This document shows, piece by piece, positions 8,376-16,780 of a DNA stretch of 64,000 nucleotides. The DNA is taken from the NCBI RefSeq assembly GCF_002742625.1, contig NZ_PEBF01000001.1, positions 868,001-932,000 on the forward strand. Reading direction: 5' to 3'. The notes below the pieces were generated by a model. The model saw only the letters and a list, made by a program, of their open reading frames with translations, did no database searches and was not told the DNA's origin. Each line of letters begins with the position of its first letter. The stretch's first letter is position 1. The position numbers and the translations under genes were made by a program. The DNA comes from Caulobacter sp. FWC2. GTDB taxonomy: Bacteria; Pseudomonadota; Alphaproteobacteria; Caulobacterales; Caulobacteraceae.

Positions 8376-9929
8376 TCAAACGTCATCTGTCACTCCCATG
8401 GCCCGCCGAAGGGCGTTCGCGCGTTGGCGGAAGGCCTGGCGGTCGGCCTCGGCCATCTTCTCCAGCGTCTTGAGCGGCATGGTCATGCGGCCATTGCCCG
8501 CCAGCCGGCCGGCGTTACGGTCGATGAAGTCCCAGTAGAGGGCGTTGAACGGACAGGCGTTGTCCCCGACCCGCGCCTTGACGTCGTAGCGGCAGGATCG
8601 GCAGTAGTCGCTCATCCGGTCGATATAGGCCCCGCTGGCCGCATAGGGCTTGGAGCCGACAATGCCGCCGTCGGCGAAGGTGGCCATGCCGCGCGTGTTG
8701 GGCATCTCGACCCACTCATAGGCGTCGGCGAACCCGACCATGTACCAGTCGTCCACGGCGTCGGGGTGTACGCCCAGCAGCATGGCCAGATTGCCCGTCA
8801 CCATCAGGCGCTGGATGTGATGGGCGTAGGCGTGATCGCGCACGGCGCGCACGGTGTCGGCGACACAGGCCATGTCGGTCTGGCCCGACCAGTAGAACCA
8901 CGGCAGCTTGCCTTGCGCGTCCAGGGCGTTGCGCAGGCCGTATTCCGGCATCTTCAGCCAGTAGATCCCACGCACGAACTCGCGCCAGCCCAGGATCTGG
9001 CGGATGAAGCCCTCGACCGCGTTGAGCGGCGCGCGGCCCTCGCGCCACGCGGCCTCGGCGCGGCGGCAGATGTCCAGCGGATCGAGCAGGCCGATGTTCA
9101 GCGCCGGGGAGATCAGGGCGTGCCACAGGAACGGGCGGTCCCAGCTCATGGCGTCCTGCCAGTCGCCGAACCCGGGCAGCATGTCGGCGATGAAGTGGTC
9201 CAGGGCGGCCTGGGCTTCGTCCGGATTGGTCGGCCAGCCGAACGCGGCCAGCTCGCCAAAATGATCCTCGAACCCCTGTCCGACGCGCTGGATCAGAGCC
9301 TGGGTCACCGGATTGGGCGGTGTGCGCAGGCGCTCGGGCGGGCGCAGGCCTGACGGCAGTTTGCGGCGGTTCTCGGCGTCAAAGTTCCAGCGCCCGCCGG
9401 CCGGCTGATCGCCGTCCATCAGCAGACCCGTCTTGCGCCGCATCTGGCGATAGAAGAACTCCATCCGCAATTCCTTGCGGTCGGACGCCCAGGCGGCGAA
9501 CTCGGCGCGCGAGCACAGGAAGCGGTCGTCCTCGCGGGTCTCGATGGCGACCGGCAGGTCCAACGCCAGCAGATGCGCCTCCAGGCCCCACTTGCCGCAG
9601 GCCGTGCGGATGATCTTGGCGAACGGTCGCTCGGCCAGGGCGCGACGCAGCTCGCCGTCGATCGTGCCGGTATTGTCCGGATCGTCCAGCGTGACGTAGC
9701 GGACCTGAAAGCCCCGGTCCGCCAGGCGCTGGGCGAACTGGCGCATCGCCGACCAGACCAGAACGAGCTTCTGCTTGTGATGCTTCCAGGCGGTGGCCTC
9801 GGCGCGGCTCTCGACCATCAGCACCCAGTCGCGCGCGGGGTCGGCGCCGGCCAGGGCCGAGAGATTGTCCGAAAGCTGATCGCCCAGCACCAGGCGAAGC
9901 GCGCCGAGGTCCTGGGCGGCCTGTGTCAT
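8376..9929 (-). CDS. Iron-sulfur photolyase/cryptochrome (PhrB/CryB type)
   Basis: A 517-aa protein of the deoxyribodipyrimidine-photolyase-related (FeS-BCP) family, light-driven repair of (6-4) photoproducts or light sensing. The N-terminal Rossmann antenna-binding part starts LRLVLGDQL. The C-terminal FAD part contains REFVRGIYW and MVGFADAYEWVEMPN. Cys355, Cys443, Cys446 and Cys459 (CRSC, then 12 residues, then C) match the spacing of the four [4Fe-4S] ligands of Agrobacterium PhrB. It lies 9 bp after chrR in the ECF-chrR operon, consistent with induction by singlet oxygen or light. Known members use dimethyl-ribityllumazine as antenna. Confidence 0.9.
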   Translation of the reverse strand: MTQAAQDLGALRLVLGDQLSDNLSALAGADPARDWVLMVESRAEATAWKHHKQKLVLVWSAMRQFAQRLADRGFQVRYVTLDDPDNTGTIDGELRRALAERPFAKIIRTACGKWGLEAHLLALDLPVAIETREDDRFLCSRAEFAAWASDRKELRMEFFYRQMRRKTGLLMDGDQPAGGRWNFDAENRRKLPSGLRPPERLRTPPNPVTQALIQRVGQGFEDHFGELAAFGWPTNPDEAQAALDHFIADMLPGFGDWQDAMSWDRPFLWHALISPALNIGLLDPLDICRRAEAAWREGRAPLNAVEGFIRQILGWREFVRGIYWLKMPEYGLRNALDAQGKLPWFYWSGQTDMACVADTVRAVRDHAYAHHIQRLMVTGNLAMLLGVHPDAVDDWYMVGFADAYEWVEMPNTRGMATFADGGIVGSKPYAASGAYIDRMSDYCRSCRYDVKARVGDNACPFNALYWDFIDRNAGRLAGNGRMTMPLKTLEKMAEADRQAFRQRANALRRAMGVTDDV

Positions 9930-9938
9930 CGGCCCCGC

Positions 9939-10577
9939 CTAGAGGCGGACGAAGGGGGCCAGCACCCGGCCAAGCCAGCCGGGCAGGGCGATCTGGCCGT
10001 CCAGCGCGGCCACGCAAAGGCAGGGCTCGGCCGAGACCACGCGCGGCTGGTGGGTGATGCTGGGATCGGCCTCTTCGAAGTCGCCGGGCGAGAACACCCC
10101 GTCTTCGGTGGCGTAGGCGCCTTCGATGACGCAGGTCAGTTCGACGCCCGAATGGGTATGGCGCGGCGCGGACTGCCCCGGCGCGATGCGCAGCAGGATC
10201 ACCCGGCAGTCGCCGTCGCGCGGACCCAGCACGTCGCGGACGTGCACGCCGGGTCCCAGCCAGCGCCAGGGTCCCAGATCGAACAGGGCGAGCGGCGCGG
10301 GCAGACTGGGGTCGGTGCGGCCGGTCGAGGCGGCGATCGGGGGCGGCTCAGGCGCGTCCAGGCGGGCCAGGGTCAGGTCCAGGGCGTCCGGGTCCAGCGT
10401 GCTGGGCTCCACGTCGTCGAGGACCGCCCCGCCCACGGCCTCGGCCAGCGCCGTCCAGGCGCGGGTCTGGGGACGCAGCGCGAGATGGGTGGCCACGACC
10501 ACGGACTCAGGCGCGCTCAGGGTGCCGGCCGCGAAAGCCAGCAACCGCTCTTCGCTGGGTTGGCGGCGGGCGCTCAT
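9939..10577 (-). CDS. chrR: ChrR-like anti-sigma factor (cupin), zinc ligands altered
   Basis: A 212-aa partner of the sigma factor encoded immediately upstream (ATGA overlap). In ChrR the N-terminal anti-sigma domain holds the ECF sigma and the C-terminal cupin senses singlet oxygen or peroxide. The cupin ligands are visible: PRHTHSGVELT (two His, one Glu) and SITHQP (His). The N-terminal domain matches (EERLLAFAAGTLSAPE, VVVATHLALRPQTRAW), but where the zinc motif should read HxxxCxxC this protein has HLALRPQT: the His is kept and both Cys are absent. It may bind sigma without zinc, or be impaired. Confidence 0.85.
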   Translation of the reverse strand: MSARRQPSEERLLAFAAGTLSAPESVVVATHLALRPQTRAWTALAEAVGGAVLDDVEPSTLDPDALDLTLARLDAPEPPPIAASTGRTDPSLPAPLALFDLGPWRWLGPGVHVRDVLGPRDGDCRVILLRIAPGQSAPRHTHSGVELTCVIEGAYATEDGVFSPGDFEEADPSITHQPRVVSAEPCLCVAALDGQIALPGWLGRVLAPFVRL

Positions 10578-11137
10578 TCTGGACCTCTCGTCTCTCGCTC
10601 GATGATGGCGCGAAGCTTCAACATGCCAAACCGGATCCGCGCCTTGATGGTGCCCAGCGGCACGCCCAGGGCCTGGGAAATCTCGGTATGGGTCTGCTCG
10701 TGGAAAAAGGCCATTTCGATGGCGCGCGCCTGGTCTGGGGTCAGGGCGCGCATGGCCGCGCGGACAAGGCGGGCGTCTTCCAGGCCGCTGAGAATGCTGT
10801 CGGGCTGGGGCGGATCCTGCGCGCCGAAGTGCGGGTCGAAGGCGTGCAGCGCCGTCGAGCCGCCCCGATGGCTGCTGATCTTCAGATTGCGGGCGATCGT
10901 GAAGATCCAGGCCGCCGCCGAGGCGCGGTCGGCGTCGAACAGTTCGGCCTTGCGCCAGACCATCAGCATGGTTTCCTGGGCCAGTTCCTCGGCCGCCGAC
11001 GGCGTGGACCCGCTGCGCATCAGCAGCGTCTTGATCCGGGGCGCGAAGTGCTCGAACAGCGCGGCGAAGGCGTCGCGGTCGCGCGACCGCGCCACGGCGG
11101 CGACAAGCCGCGCGCTTTCCTGAGGCGTCAAGCTCAT
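10574..11137 (-). CDS. ECF RNA polymerase sigma factor, RpoE/ChrR type
   Basis: A 187-aa sigma factor with region 2 (FAPRIKTLLMRS, ELAQETMLMVWRKA, WIFTIARN) and region 4 (LTPDQARAIEMAFFHEQTHTEI, GVPLGTIKARI). ATG 11137 gives the usual length; in-frame codons continue upstream to 11206 but lack a better ribosome site. It overlaps chrR by 4 bp and heads an operon with the photolyase and serine hydrolase. A TGATCC element sits on this strand at 11205-11200, resembling the -35 box of this sigma group, so autoregulation is likely. Clear -10 match not seen. Confidence 0.92.
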   Translation of the reverse strand: MSLTPQESARLVAAVARSRDRDAFAALFEHFAPRIKTLLMRSGSTPSAAEELAQETMLMVWRKAELFDADRASAAAWIFTIARNLKISSHRGGSTALHAFDPHFGAQDPPQPDSILSGLEDARLVRAAMRALTPDQARAIEMAFFHEQTHTEISQALGVPLGTIKARIRFGMLKLRAIIERETRGPE

Positions 11138-11313
11138 CGAGCGAGCGCCTTGCCAACGGACCTGCATCTGTCGCATCGCATGCATGTCCCTAATACGACG
11201 GATCACCGCGTGCGGATGAGGTCCTTGTGCGAGAAGCCCAAAAAAGTTTGTCGCGACGTGGATGAAGGGGGCTGAAGAGGCTGCCTCCAGCGCCTCGGCG
11301 CGGGCGTGGATCG

Positions 11314-13026
11314 CTAGCTGGCGCGAGAGAACTGTGCGACGGCGGCTGGCTTCGCAGGGCGTCCAGCGGCTCGGGTTCCCGCGGTCTTCAGCGTGAACCG
11401 TGAGACGACCGTGGCCAGGTCGCCGGCCTCGCCGGTCAGGGCGTGGCTGGCGGCGGTGGCCTGCTCGACCATGGCCGCGTTCTGCTGCACGACCTGATCC
11501 ATGTGATTGATGGCCGTGTTGACCTCGACCAGACCGGTCGATTGCTCTTGGGCCGAGACGGTGATCTCGGCGACCAGGGCGTCGATTTCCGCCACCTTGC
11601 CCACGATGAATTGCAGGGCCTTGCCGGTCTGGTTGACCAGGCCCACCCCGCGCTCGACCTGCTGGGTCGAGTTTGAGATCAGAGCCTTAATCTCCCTTGC
11701 GGCTTCGGCGGATCGCTGGGCCAGGGCCCGCACCTCCTGGGCGACGACGGCGAAGCCGCGCCCGGCTTCGCCGGCCCGGGCCGCTTCGACCCCGGCGTTG
11801 AGCGCCAGCAGATTGGTCTGGAAGGCTATTTCGTCGATCACCCCGATGATCTGGCTGATCTGCTGGGAGGACGCCTCGATCTGCGCCATGGCTTCGACCG
11901 CCCGGTCGACCACGCGGCCGGACTCTTCGGCCTCGGTGCGGGTCAGGGAGACGGTGGCGTTGGTCTGCTGGGCGCTTTGCGCGGACCGCCTGACGGTGGC
12001 GGTGATCTCATCGAGCGCTGCTGCGGTCTTTTCCAGGCTGGCGGCCTGCTGTTCGGTGCGCCGCGACAGATCATCAGAGGCTTGCGCGATGTCGTCGGCG
12101 CCAGAGTGGATCGCCGACGATCCCGAGGCGACCTGTGCCAGGGCTTCGTGCAGGGCTTCGGCCGCAGCGTTGAAGTCGACCCGCAGTTGGTCGAGGGACG
12201 GTATGAGGTTTTGCTGCACCCGTGCGGTCAGGTCGCCTTCGGCCAGCTTCGCCAGCGCCGCGCCGATAAAGGCGACATTGGCCATGCGGCTCGTCAGGTC
12301 GGTAGCGAACTTGACGATCTTGGTGATGTTGCCGTCGGCGTCGAACACCGGATTGTAGGACGCCTCCATCCAGATCTCCCGCCCGTTCTTGCCCAGGCGG
12401 CGGAACTCGTCGGCCAGAAACTCGCCGCGCGCCAGCTTCTTCCAGAACTCTGCATAGGCGGGACTGGCCGCGTAGGCGGGCTCGGCCAGAATGCGGTGGT
12501 GGTGACCGACCAGCTCGTCGCGACGGTAGCCCGTGACCGCCTCGAAATTCTCGTTCGCCTCCAGGATGATGCCGTTCAGGTCGAACGCGATCACGGCCTG
12601 GGAGCGGAAGATGGCCTGCAGGATGCTGGCGTCCTCGGCCGACTTCTGCTTGGCCTGGGTGATATCCAGGGCCAGCTTGACGATCTTGGTGACCTTGCCT
12701 GCGGCGTTGCGGACTGGCGTGTAGGACGCTTGCAGCCAGACTTCGCGGCCGCCTTTTCCGAACCGCTTGTATTCTGCGGAGTCGAACTGGCCGCCGTCGA
12801 GCCGCGCCCAGAAATCTCTGTAGGCTTGGGTCTGCGCCTCGACCGGATCGACAAACAGGCTGTGATGTCGGCCCTGGATCTCCGACAGGCTGTAGCCGAC
12901 GGTCTGGCAGAAGAGCGCATTGGCGGTGATGATCTTGCCGCCCGGCTCGAACTCGATGATCGCGAACGACTGCCTCAGCGCGTCCAGGGTCGCCCCGGCA
13001 TCGTTCGACCACGGAAAGTTCGCCAT
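11314..13026 (-). CDS. Soluble methyl-accepting chemotaxis protein with two PAS domains
   Basis: A 570-aa chemoreceptor with no transmembrane segment. PAS 1 is at about 10-125 (FAIIEFEPGGKIITAN, GREVWLQASYTPV) and PAS 2 at about 130-250 (GREIWMEASYNPV). A short HAMP-like linker follows, then the MCP signalling coiled coil with the conserved tip [20 protein letters not shown] (about 415-435). PAS-containing soluble receptors often bind heme or flavin and sense oxygen or redox (Aer/McpB-like). The start 13026 follows a GAGGCGAGG purine run. It stands alone; no che genes are nearby. Confidence 0.93.
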   Translation of the reverse strand: MANFPWSNDAGATLDALRQSFAIIEFEPGGKIITANALFCQTVGYSLSEIQGRHHSLFVDPVEAQTQAYRDFWARLDGGQFDSAEYKRFGKGGREVWLQASYTPVRNAAGKVTKIVKLALDITQAKQKSAEDASILQAIFRSQAVIAFDLNGIILEANENFEAVTGYRRDELVGHHHRILAEPAYAASPAYAEFWKKLARGEFLADEFRRLGKNGREIWMEASYNPVFDADGNITKIVKFATDLTSRMANVAFIGAALAKLAEGDLTARVQQNLIPSLDQLRVDFNAAAEALHEALAQVASGSSAIHSGADDIAQASDDLSRRTEQQAASLEKTAAALDEITATVRRSAQSAQQTNATVSLTRTEAEESGRVVDRAVEAMAQIEASSQQISQIIGVIDEIAFQTNLLALNAGVEAARAGEAGRGFAVVAQEVRALAQRSAEAAREIKALISNSTQQVERGVGLVNQTGKALQFIVGKVAEIDALVAEITVSAQEQSTGLVEVNTAINHMDQVVQQNAAMVEQATAASHALTGEAGDLATVVSRFTLKTAGTRAAGRPAKPAAVAQFSRAS

Positions 13027-13234
13027 CGCAGTGCCTCGCCTCTCGCCGCGCGGCGTCAGGGCTCGGCGGCTGTGTGTTGGCCCAGGGACGGAGGTTTCCA
13101 TCCCGGCCCGACCATGCTTAGGCGCCAACGATTAACGGGCGGAATTCTCAAACCCACGAAACGCGGGATCTGGCGGCGACATAGTGTCGCCCCGACGGGG
13201 CCATGACTCTTGTGAGCGCCCAGGTCGACGCGTG

Positions 13235-13262
13235 AAAAAGGCGGGCCGCAGTGCGACCCGCC
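13235..13262 (-). terminator. Intrinsic terminator of the amidohydrolase gene
   Basis: On the minus strand a GGCGGG...CCCGCC stem (13262-13257 with 13245-13240), with an inner CGC/GCG extension, is followed by TTTTTC at 13239-13234. It lies about 30 bp after the stop codon. The remainder of 13027-13292 appears to be the chemoreceptor promoter region without any gene. Confidence 0.85.
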
Positions 13263-13292
13263 GTCTTCAAGTCCGTAGAATAGCCTGTCGGC

Positions 13293-16200
13293 TTAACCCA
13301 CATCCTCGGTCGTCGACTCCGCCGGCTGGCTGCCGCCAAAGGCCTCGCCGGAGCACTCCCACCAATAGGGCTGGCGGACGCGCTTGCCGGTGTCGACCTC
13401 GTTCAGTGTCGCCGGGTCGTAGAGGCGGCCGCCCAGCATCACGCGGTTGATCTTGTCGCTGTTGCGGATGTCGACCGTGGGGTCGGCGTCCAGCACCAGC
13501 AGGTCGGCGAGTTTTCCGGCCTCCAGCGAGCCGACGTCCTTGTCGTAACCCAAGGAGCGGGCCGAGCTGATGGTGCCGGCCGCCAGGGCCTCCACCGGGC
13601 TCCAGCCGCCGCGCACGAACGACCACAGCTCCCAGTGCGGACCCAGGCCCGCCTGCTGGCCGTGGGCGCCGATGGCCACCTGCACGCCGCGGTCGGCCAG
13701 CTTCTTGGCCTCGCGGGCGGTGGCGCCGTCGACATAGTCCTCCTCCGGCGCGGACGCGCGGCGGACGTTGCGCGCGGCCAGCAGGGCCGGCGGGGCGTGC
13801 TTGGACAGCAGCGGATGCTTCCAGACGTCCATGTGCTGGCGCCAGTAGGGATCGCCGGCCAGGCCGCCATAGGCCACCACCAGGGTCGGGGTGTAGTTGG
13901 TCTTGGTCTGGGCCCAGAAGCTGACGATGTCGTCGTAGAAGCGGTCGACGGGCAGGTTGTGCTCCAGCGTCGAATTGCCGTCCTGCACCAGGGTGACGTC
14001 CATGCTGTAGAGCGAGCCGCCCTCCGGCACGACCTCCATCCCCTCCTTCTGGGCGGCGACCACCACCATCTGGCGCTGTTCGCGGCGGGGCTGGTTGTAG
14101 TTCTTGACGCTGTGGGCGCCCTGCGACTTCAGCCGGCGGACGTGGGCCAGGGCGTCGTCCAGCGTGTTGATCTCGGCATAGACCTCCGGCGACTTGGCCC
14201 CGTAGATGATCTCGCCGGTCGAGAAGGTGCGCGGGGCCAGGATCTTGCCGGCTCGCTGCATCTCGCCGGCCACGAAGATCTCGGCGGCGCGGGCCGACGG
14301 ATCGTGGATCGTGGTCGAGCCCATGGCCAGGTTGACCATCGACGACCAGTTCTGTTGCGGCACCAGGTCGTCCTCGCCCTGCGGCCCGTGGGCGTGGGCG
14401 TCGACCAGGCCCGGGATGATGGTCTTGCCGGCCAAGTCGATGACCTTGGCGCCGGCGGGGATCGAAGCGCCGGCCTTCGGGCCGACTGAAACGATGCGGT
14501 CGCCCTTGATGACGATGACGCCGTCGTCGATGACGCCGCCGTCCTTGCTGGCCATGGTGACGATGCGCGCGCCGGTCAGGGCCACGACGCCGGTCGGCTT
14601 GTCGGCGGCGACCTCCATGGATAGGGAGATGCCCGTGGCGACAGGCTTGAACTTGCCGGAGTCCTTCGAGGCGTCTTTCGGGGCGTCCTTCGGCGCTTCA
14701 GCCGGGGGCGCATTGGCGTAGACCGCCTCGGTGTTGGCCGTGAACAGGGTCGGGCCCATGCTCCAGTGGATCTGTTGTCCGCCGTTCGACCAGTTGATGA
14801 AGTCCGCGCCCTCGGCGCTGACCCGGGTGACGGGCAGGGCGCCGCCCTTCTGGTCGACCGAGACGTCCTGCGCGCCCGGCAGCAGCGGCATGACGAAGGC
14901 TTCGTAGTTCTGGCGGAAGGCCACGTTCTGGCCGTCGGGCGCGACCTGGTAGTCGTTGACCATCTCGCCGCTGGCGTGGACGTGCTTGGCCTCGCCGTCG
15001 AGATTGGTGCTGACCAGCTGGCGCTTGCCCTTCTCGGACATCAGCATGAAGACGCGGTCGTTGCTGGCCCCGAACTGCGGCTCGGAGCCTTCACGGGAGA
15101 CCCGCACCGGGGTCCCGCCGGTCGCGGCCACACGATAGACGCCCGGGTTCTGCGACCAGCGCGGCGAGGTCAGGCCGCCGCTGCGACGCAGCTCGAACAC
15201 GATCGTCTTGCCGTCCGGCGAGAACTGCGGAACGCCGAAGTGGCCCGGCTGGCTCATCACGTCCTTGGCCGCGCCGCCGGCCGCCGAGACGGTGCGGAGG
15301 TGGCCTAACCCAGCATCGGTCCAGCCGACGAAGACCACGGTCTTGCCGTCGCGCGACCAGGCCGGATAGAGCTCGAACGCGGCCTCGTCGCTGGTCACCA
15401 GGCGACGGGCATTGCCGCCCGCCGTCGGCTTGATCCACAGCTTGCCGAGGGTCTCGAACACCACCGACTTGCCGTCCGGCGAGACGCTGGCCCAGCGCGG
15501 CATCTTGGTCTGGAAGCGATCGGGAGCGATCTCGACCTGAGGGTGGATGGCGTCGATGACCACGCGGGTGTCGTCGATCTTGAACGGGATCACGCTATTG
15601 GCCCCATCGGCCACGGCCACGCGGCGGATCTTGCCGCCGGCCCAGAACACCACGCTGGCGCCGTCGGGCGTCCAGGCCATGTTCGGATAGACGCCGGTGA
15701 CCGCCCAGGTCTCCTGCACGTCCTGATCCAGGGCGTCATAGACCTTGCGCTCCTCGCCCGAGGCCAGGTCCTTCACATAGAGCTTGGACTTGGTCCGCTC
15801 GCGGCGGACGAAGGCGATCTTCTTGCCGTCGGGCGACGGGGTCGGGCGCACCGAGCCGCCGACGCCCGAGACGACGGTGGTCACCTCGCCGGTCTCCAGG
15901 TCGTAGCGCTCGATGTCGAACAGGTCGGTGTTGGAGTCCTGCGCGTATTCGAAGATCGGCCCCGAGGTGACGTTGCGGACATAGAAGATGCTCTTGCCGT
16001 CGGCGGCGTAGATCGGCTCGCCCAGCTCCTTCTGCAGCACCTCGCTGGCGCGCTTGACCAGCGGCACGCCGCCGCCGCCCGACACGTGGTAGATCCAGAC
16101 CTCGCCGGTGCCCAGCGAGCGGCCGGTGGTGAAGTGCTTCTTGGCGACGATGAAGCGGCCGTCCGGGCTCCAGCTGGGCTGGTTCAGAAGGCGGAAGTCC

Positions 16201-16646
16201 TCCTTGGTCACGGCTCGCTTGTCGCTGCCGTCCAGGTTCATCACCCAGATGTTGTCGCCGCCGCCGCGATCCGAGGTGAAGGCGATGCGCTTGCCGTCCG
16301 GCGAGAAGCGCGGCTGGTGATCATAGGCCAGGCCCTCGGCGATCCGGGTCGGCGTCCCGCCGGCGATCGGCATCGTGTAGATGTCGCCCAGCAGGTCGAA
16401 GGCGATCAGCTTGCCGTCGCGCGAGACGTCGACATTCATCCAGGTGCCGTTGTCGACGGCGATGCGGATCTCGCGGGTGGCCACGCCGGGCGGGGCGTTG
16501 ATGTTCCACTTCTCGGGCTTGTCGGTCTTGGCGGCTTCTTGGGCCGCACCGGCGGCGGGAGCAGCGGGCGCGGGCGGCGCGGTCTGCGCCAGAGCCGAAC
16601 CCGACATCAACAACAAGGCGACCAGCGCCGTCAGCCGACGATCCAT
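13293..16646 (-). CDS. TolB-like beta-propeller fused to amidohydrolase, exported
   Basis: A 1117-aa exported protein with a signal peptide at 1-20 (MDRRLTALVALLLMSGSALA) and an Ala/Pro linker. Residues about 60-680 carry many PD40/WD40-like repeats (FSPDGKRIAFTSD, WSPDGRFIVAKK, PSPDGKKIAFVR, WSRDGKTVVFVG). From about 695 there is a metal-dependent amidohydrolase of the imidazolonepropionase/prolidase type, with the metal motif VDAHAHGP near 748 and a later VAIGAHGQQ. This two-module design is common in Caulobacter and Xanthomonas relatives and is usually predicted to be a periplasmic peptidase/dipeptidase. The substrate is unknown. ATG 16646 is chosen for the signal peptide; the same frame stays open far upstream by chance. 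Confidence 0.92.
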   Translation of the reverse strand: MDRRLTALVALLLMSGSALAQTAPPAPAAPAAGAAQEAAKTDKPEKWNINAPPGVATREIRIAVDNGTWMNVDVSRDGKLIAFDLLGDIYTMPIAGGTPTRIAEGLAYDHQPRFSPDGKRIAFTSDRGGGDNIWVMNLDGSDKRAVTKEDFRLLNQPSWSPDGRFIVAKKHFTTGRSLGTGEVWIYHVSGGGGVPLVKRASEVLQKELGEPIYAADGKSIFYVRNVTSGPIFEYAQDSNTDLFDIERYDLETGEVTTVVSGVGGSVRPTPSPDGKKIAFVRRERTKSKLYVKDLASGEERKVYDALDQDVQETWAVTGVYPNMAWTPDGASVVFWAGGKIRRVAVADGANSVIPFKIDDTRVVIDAIHPQVEIAPDRFQTKMPRWASVSPDGKSVVFETLGKLWIKPTAGGNARRLVTSDEAAFELYPAWSRDGKTVVFVGWTDAGLGHLRTVSAAGGAAKDVMSQPGHFGVPQFSPDGKTIVFELRRSGGLTSPRWSQNPGVYRVAATGGTPVRVSREGSEPQFGASNDRVFMLMSEKGKRQLVSTNLDGEAKHVHASGEMVNDYQVAPDGQNVAFRQNYEAFVMPLLPGAQDVSVDQKGGALPVTRVSAEGADFINWSNGGQQIHWSMGPTLFTANTEAVYANAPPAEAPKDAPKDASKDSGKFKPVATGISLSMEVAADKPTGVVALTGARIVTMASKDGGVIDDGVIVIKGDRIVSVGPKAGASIPAGAKVIDLAGKTIIPGLVDAHAHGPQGEDDLVPQQNWSSMVNLAMGSTTIHDPSARAAEIFVAGEMQRAGKILAPRTFSTGEIIYGAKSPEVYAEINTLDDALAHVRRLKSQGAHSVKNYNQPRREQRQMVVVAAQKEGMEVVPEGGSLYSMDVTLVQDGNSTLEHNLPVDRFYDDIVSFWAQTKTNYTPTLVVAYGGLAGDPYWRQHMDVWKHPLLSKHAPPALLAARNVRRASAPEEDYVDGATAREAKKLADRGVQVAIGAHGQQAGLGPHWELWSFVRGGWSPVEALAAGTISSARSLGYDKDVGSLEAGKLADLLVLDADPTVDIRNSDKINRVMLGGRLYDPATLNEVDTGKRVRQPYWWECSGEAFGGSQPAESTTEDVG

Positions 16647-16780
16647 TCCCACTACCCCCTCAGACGCAATCCGTACGCGCGGACGCGGAGCGTATGAGGG
16701 AACCCGCCAGGAGTCACGGTGGCGGTTGGAAGGTTTTGGCAGGCGGAAGTCTGCGAGGGCCACGCCGCCCTCGAAGTCCC

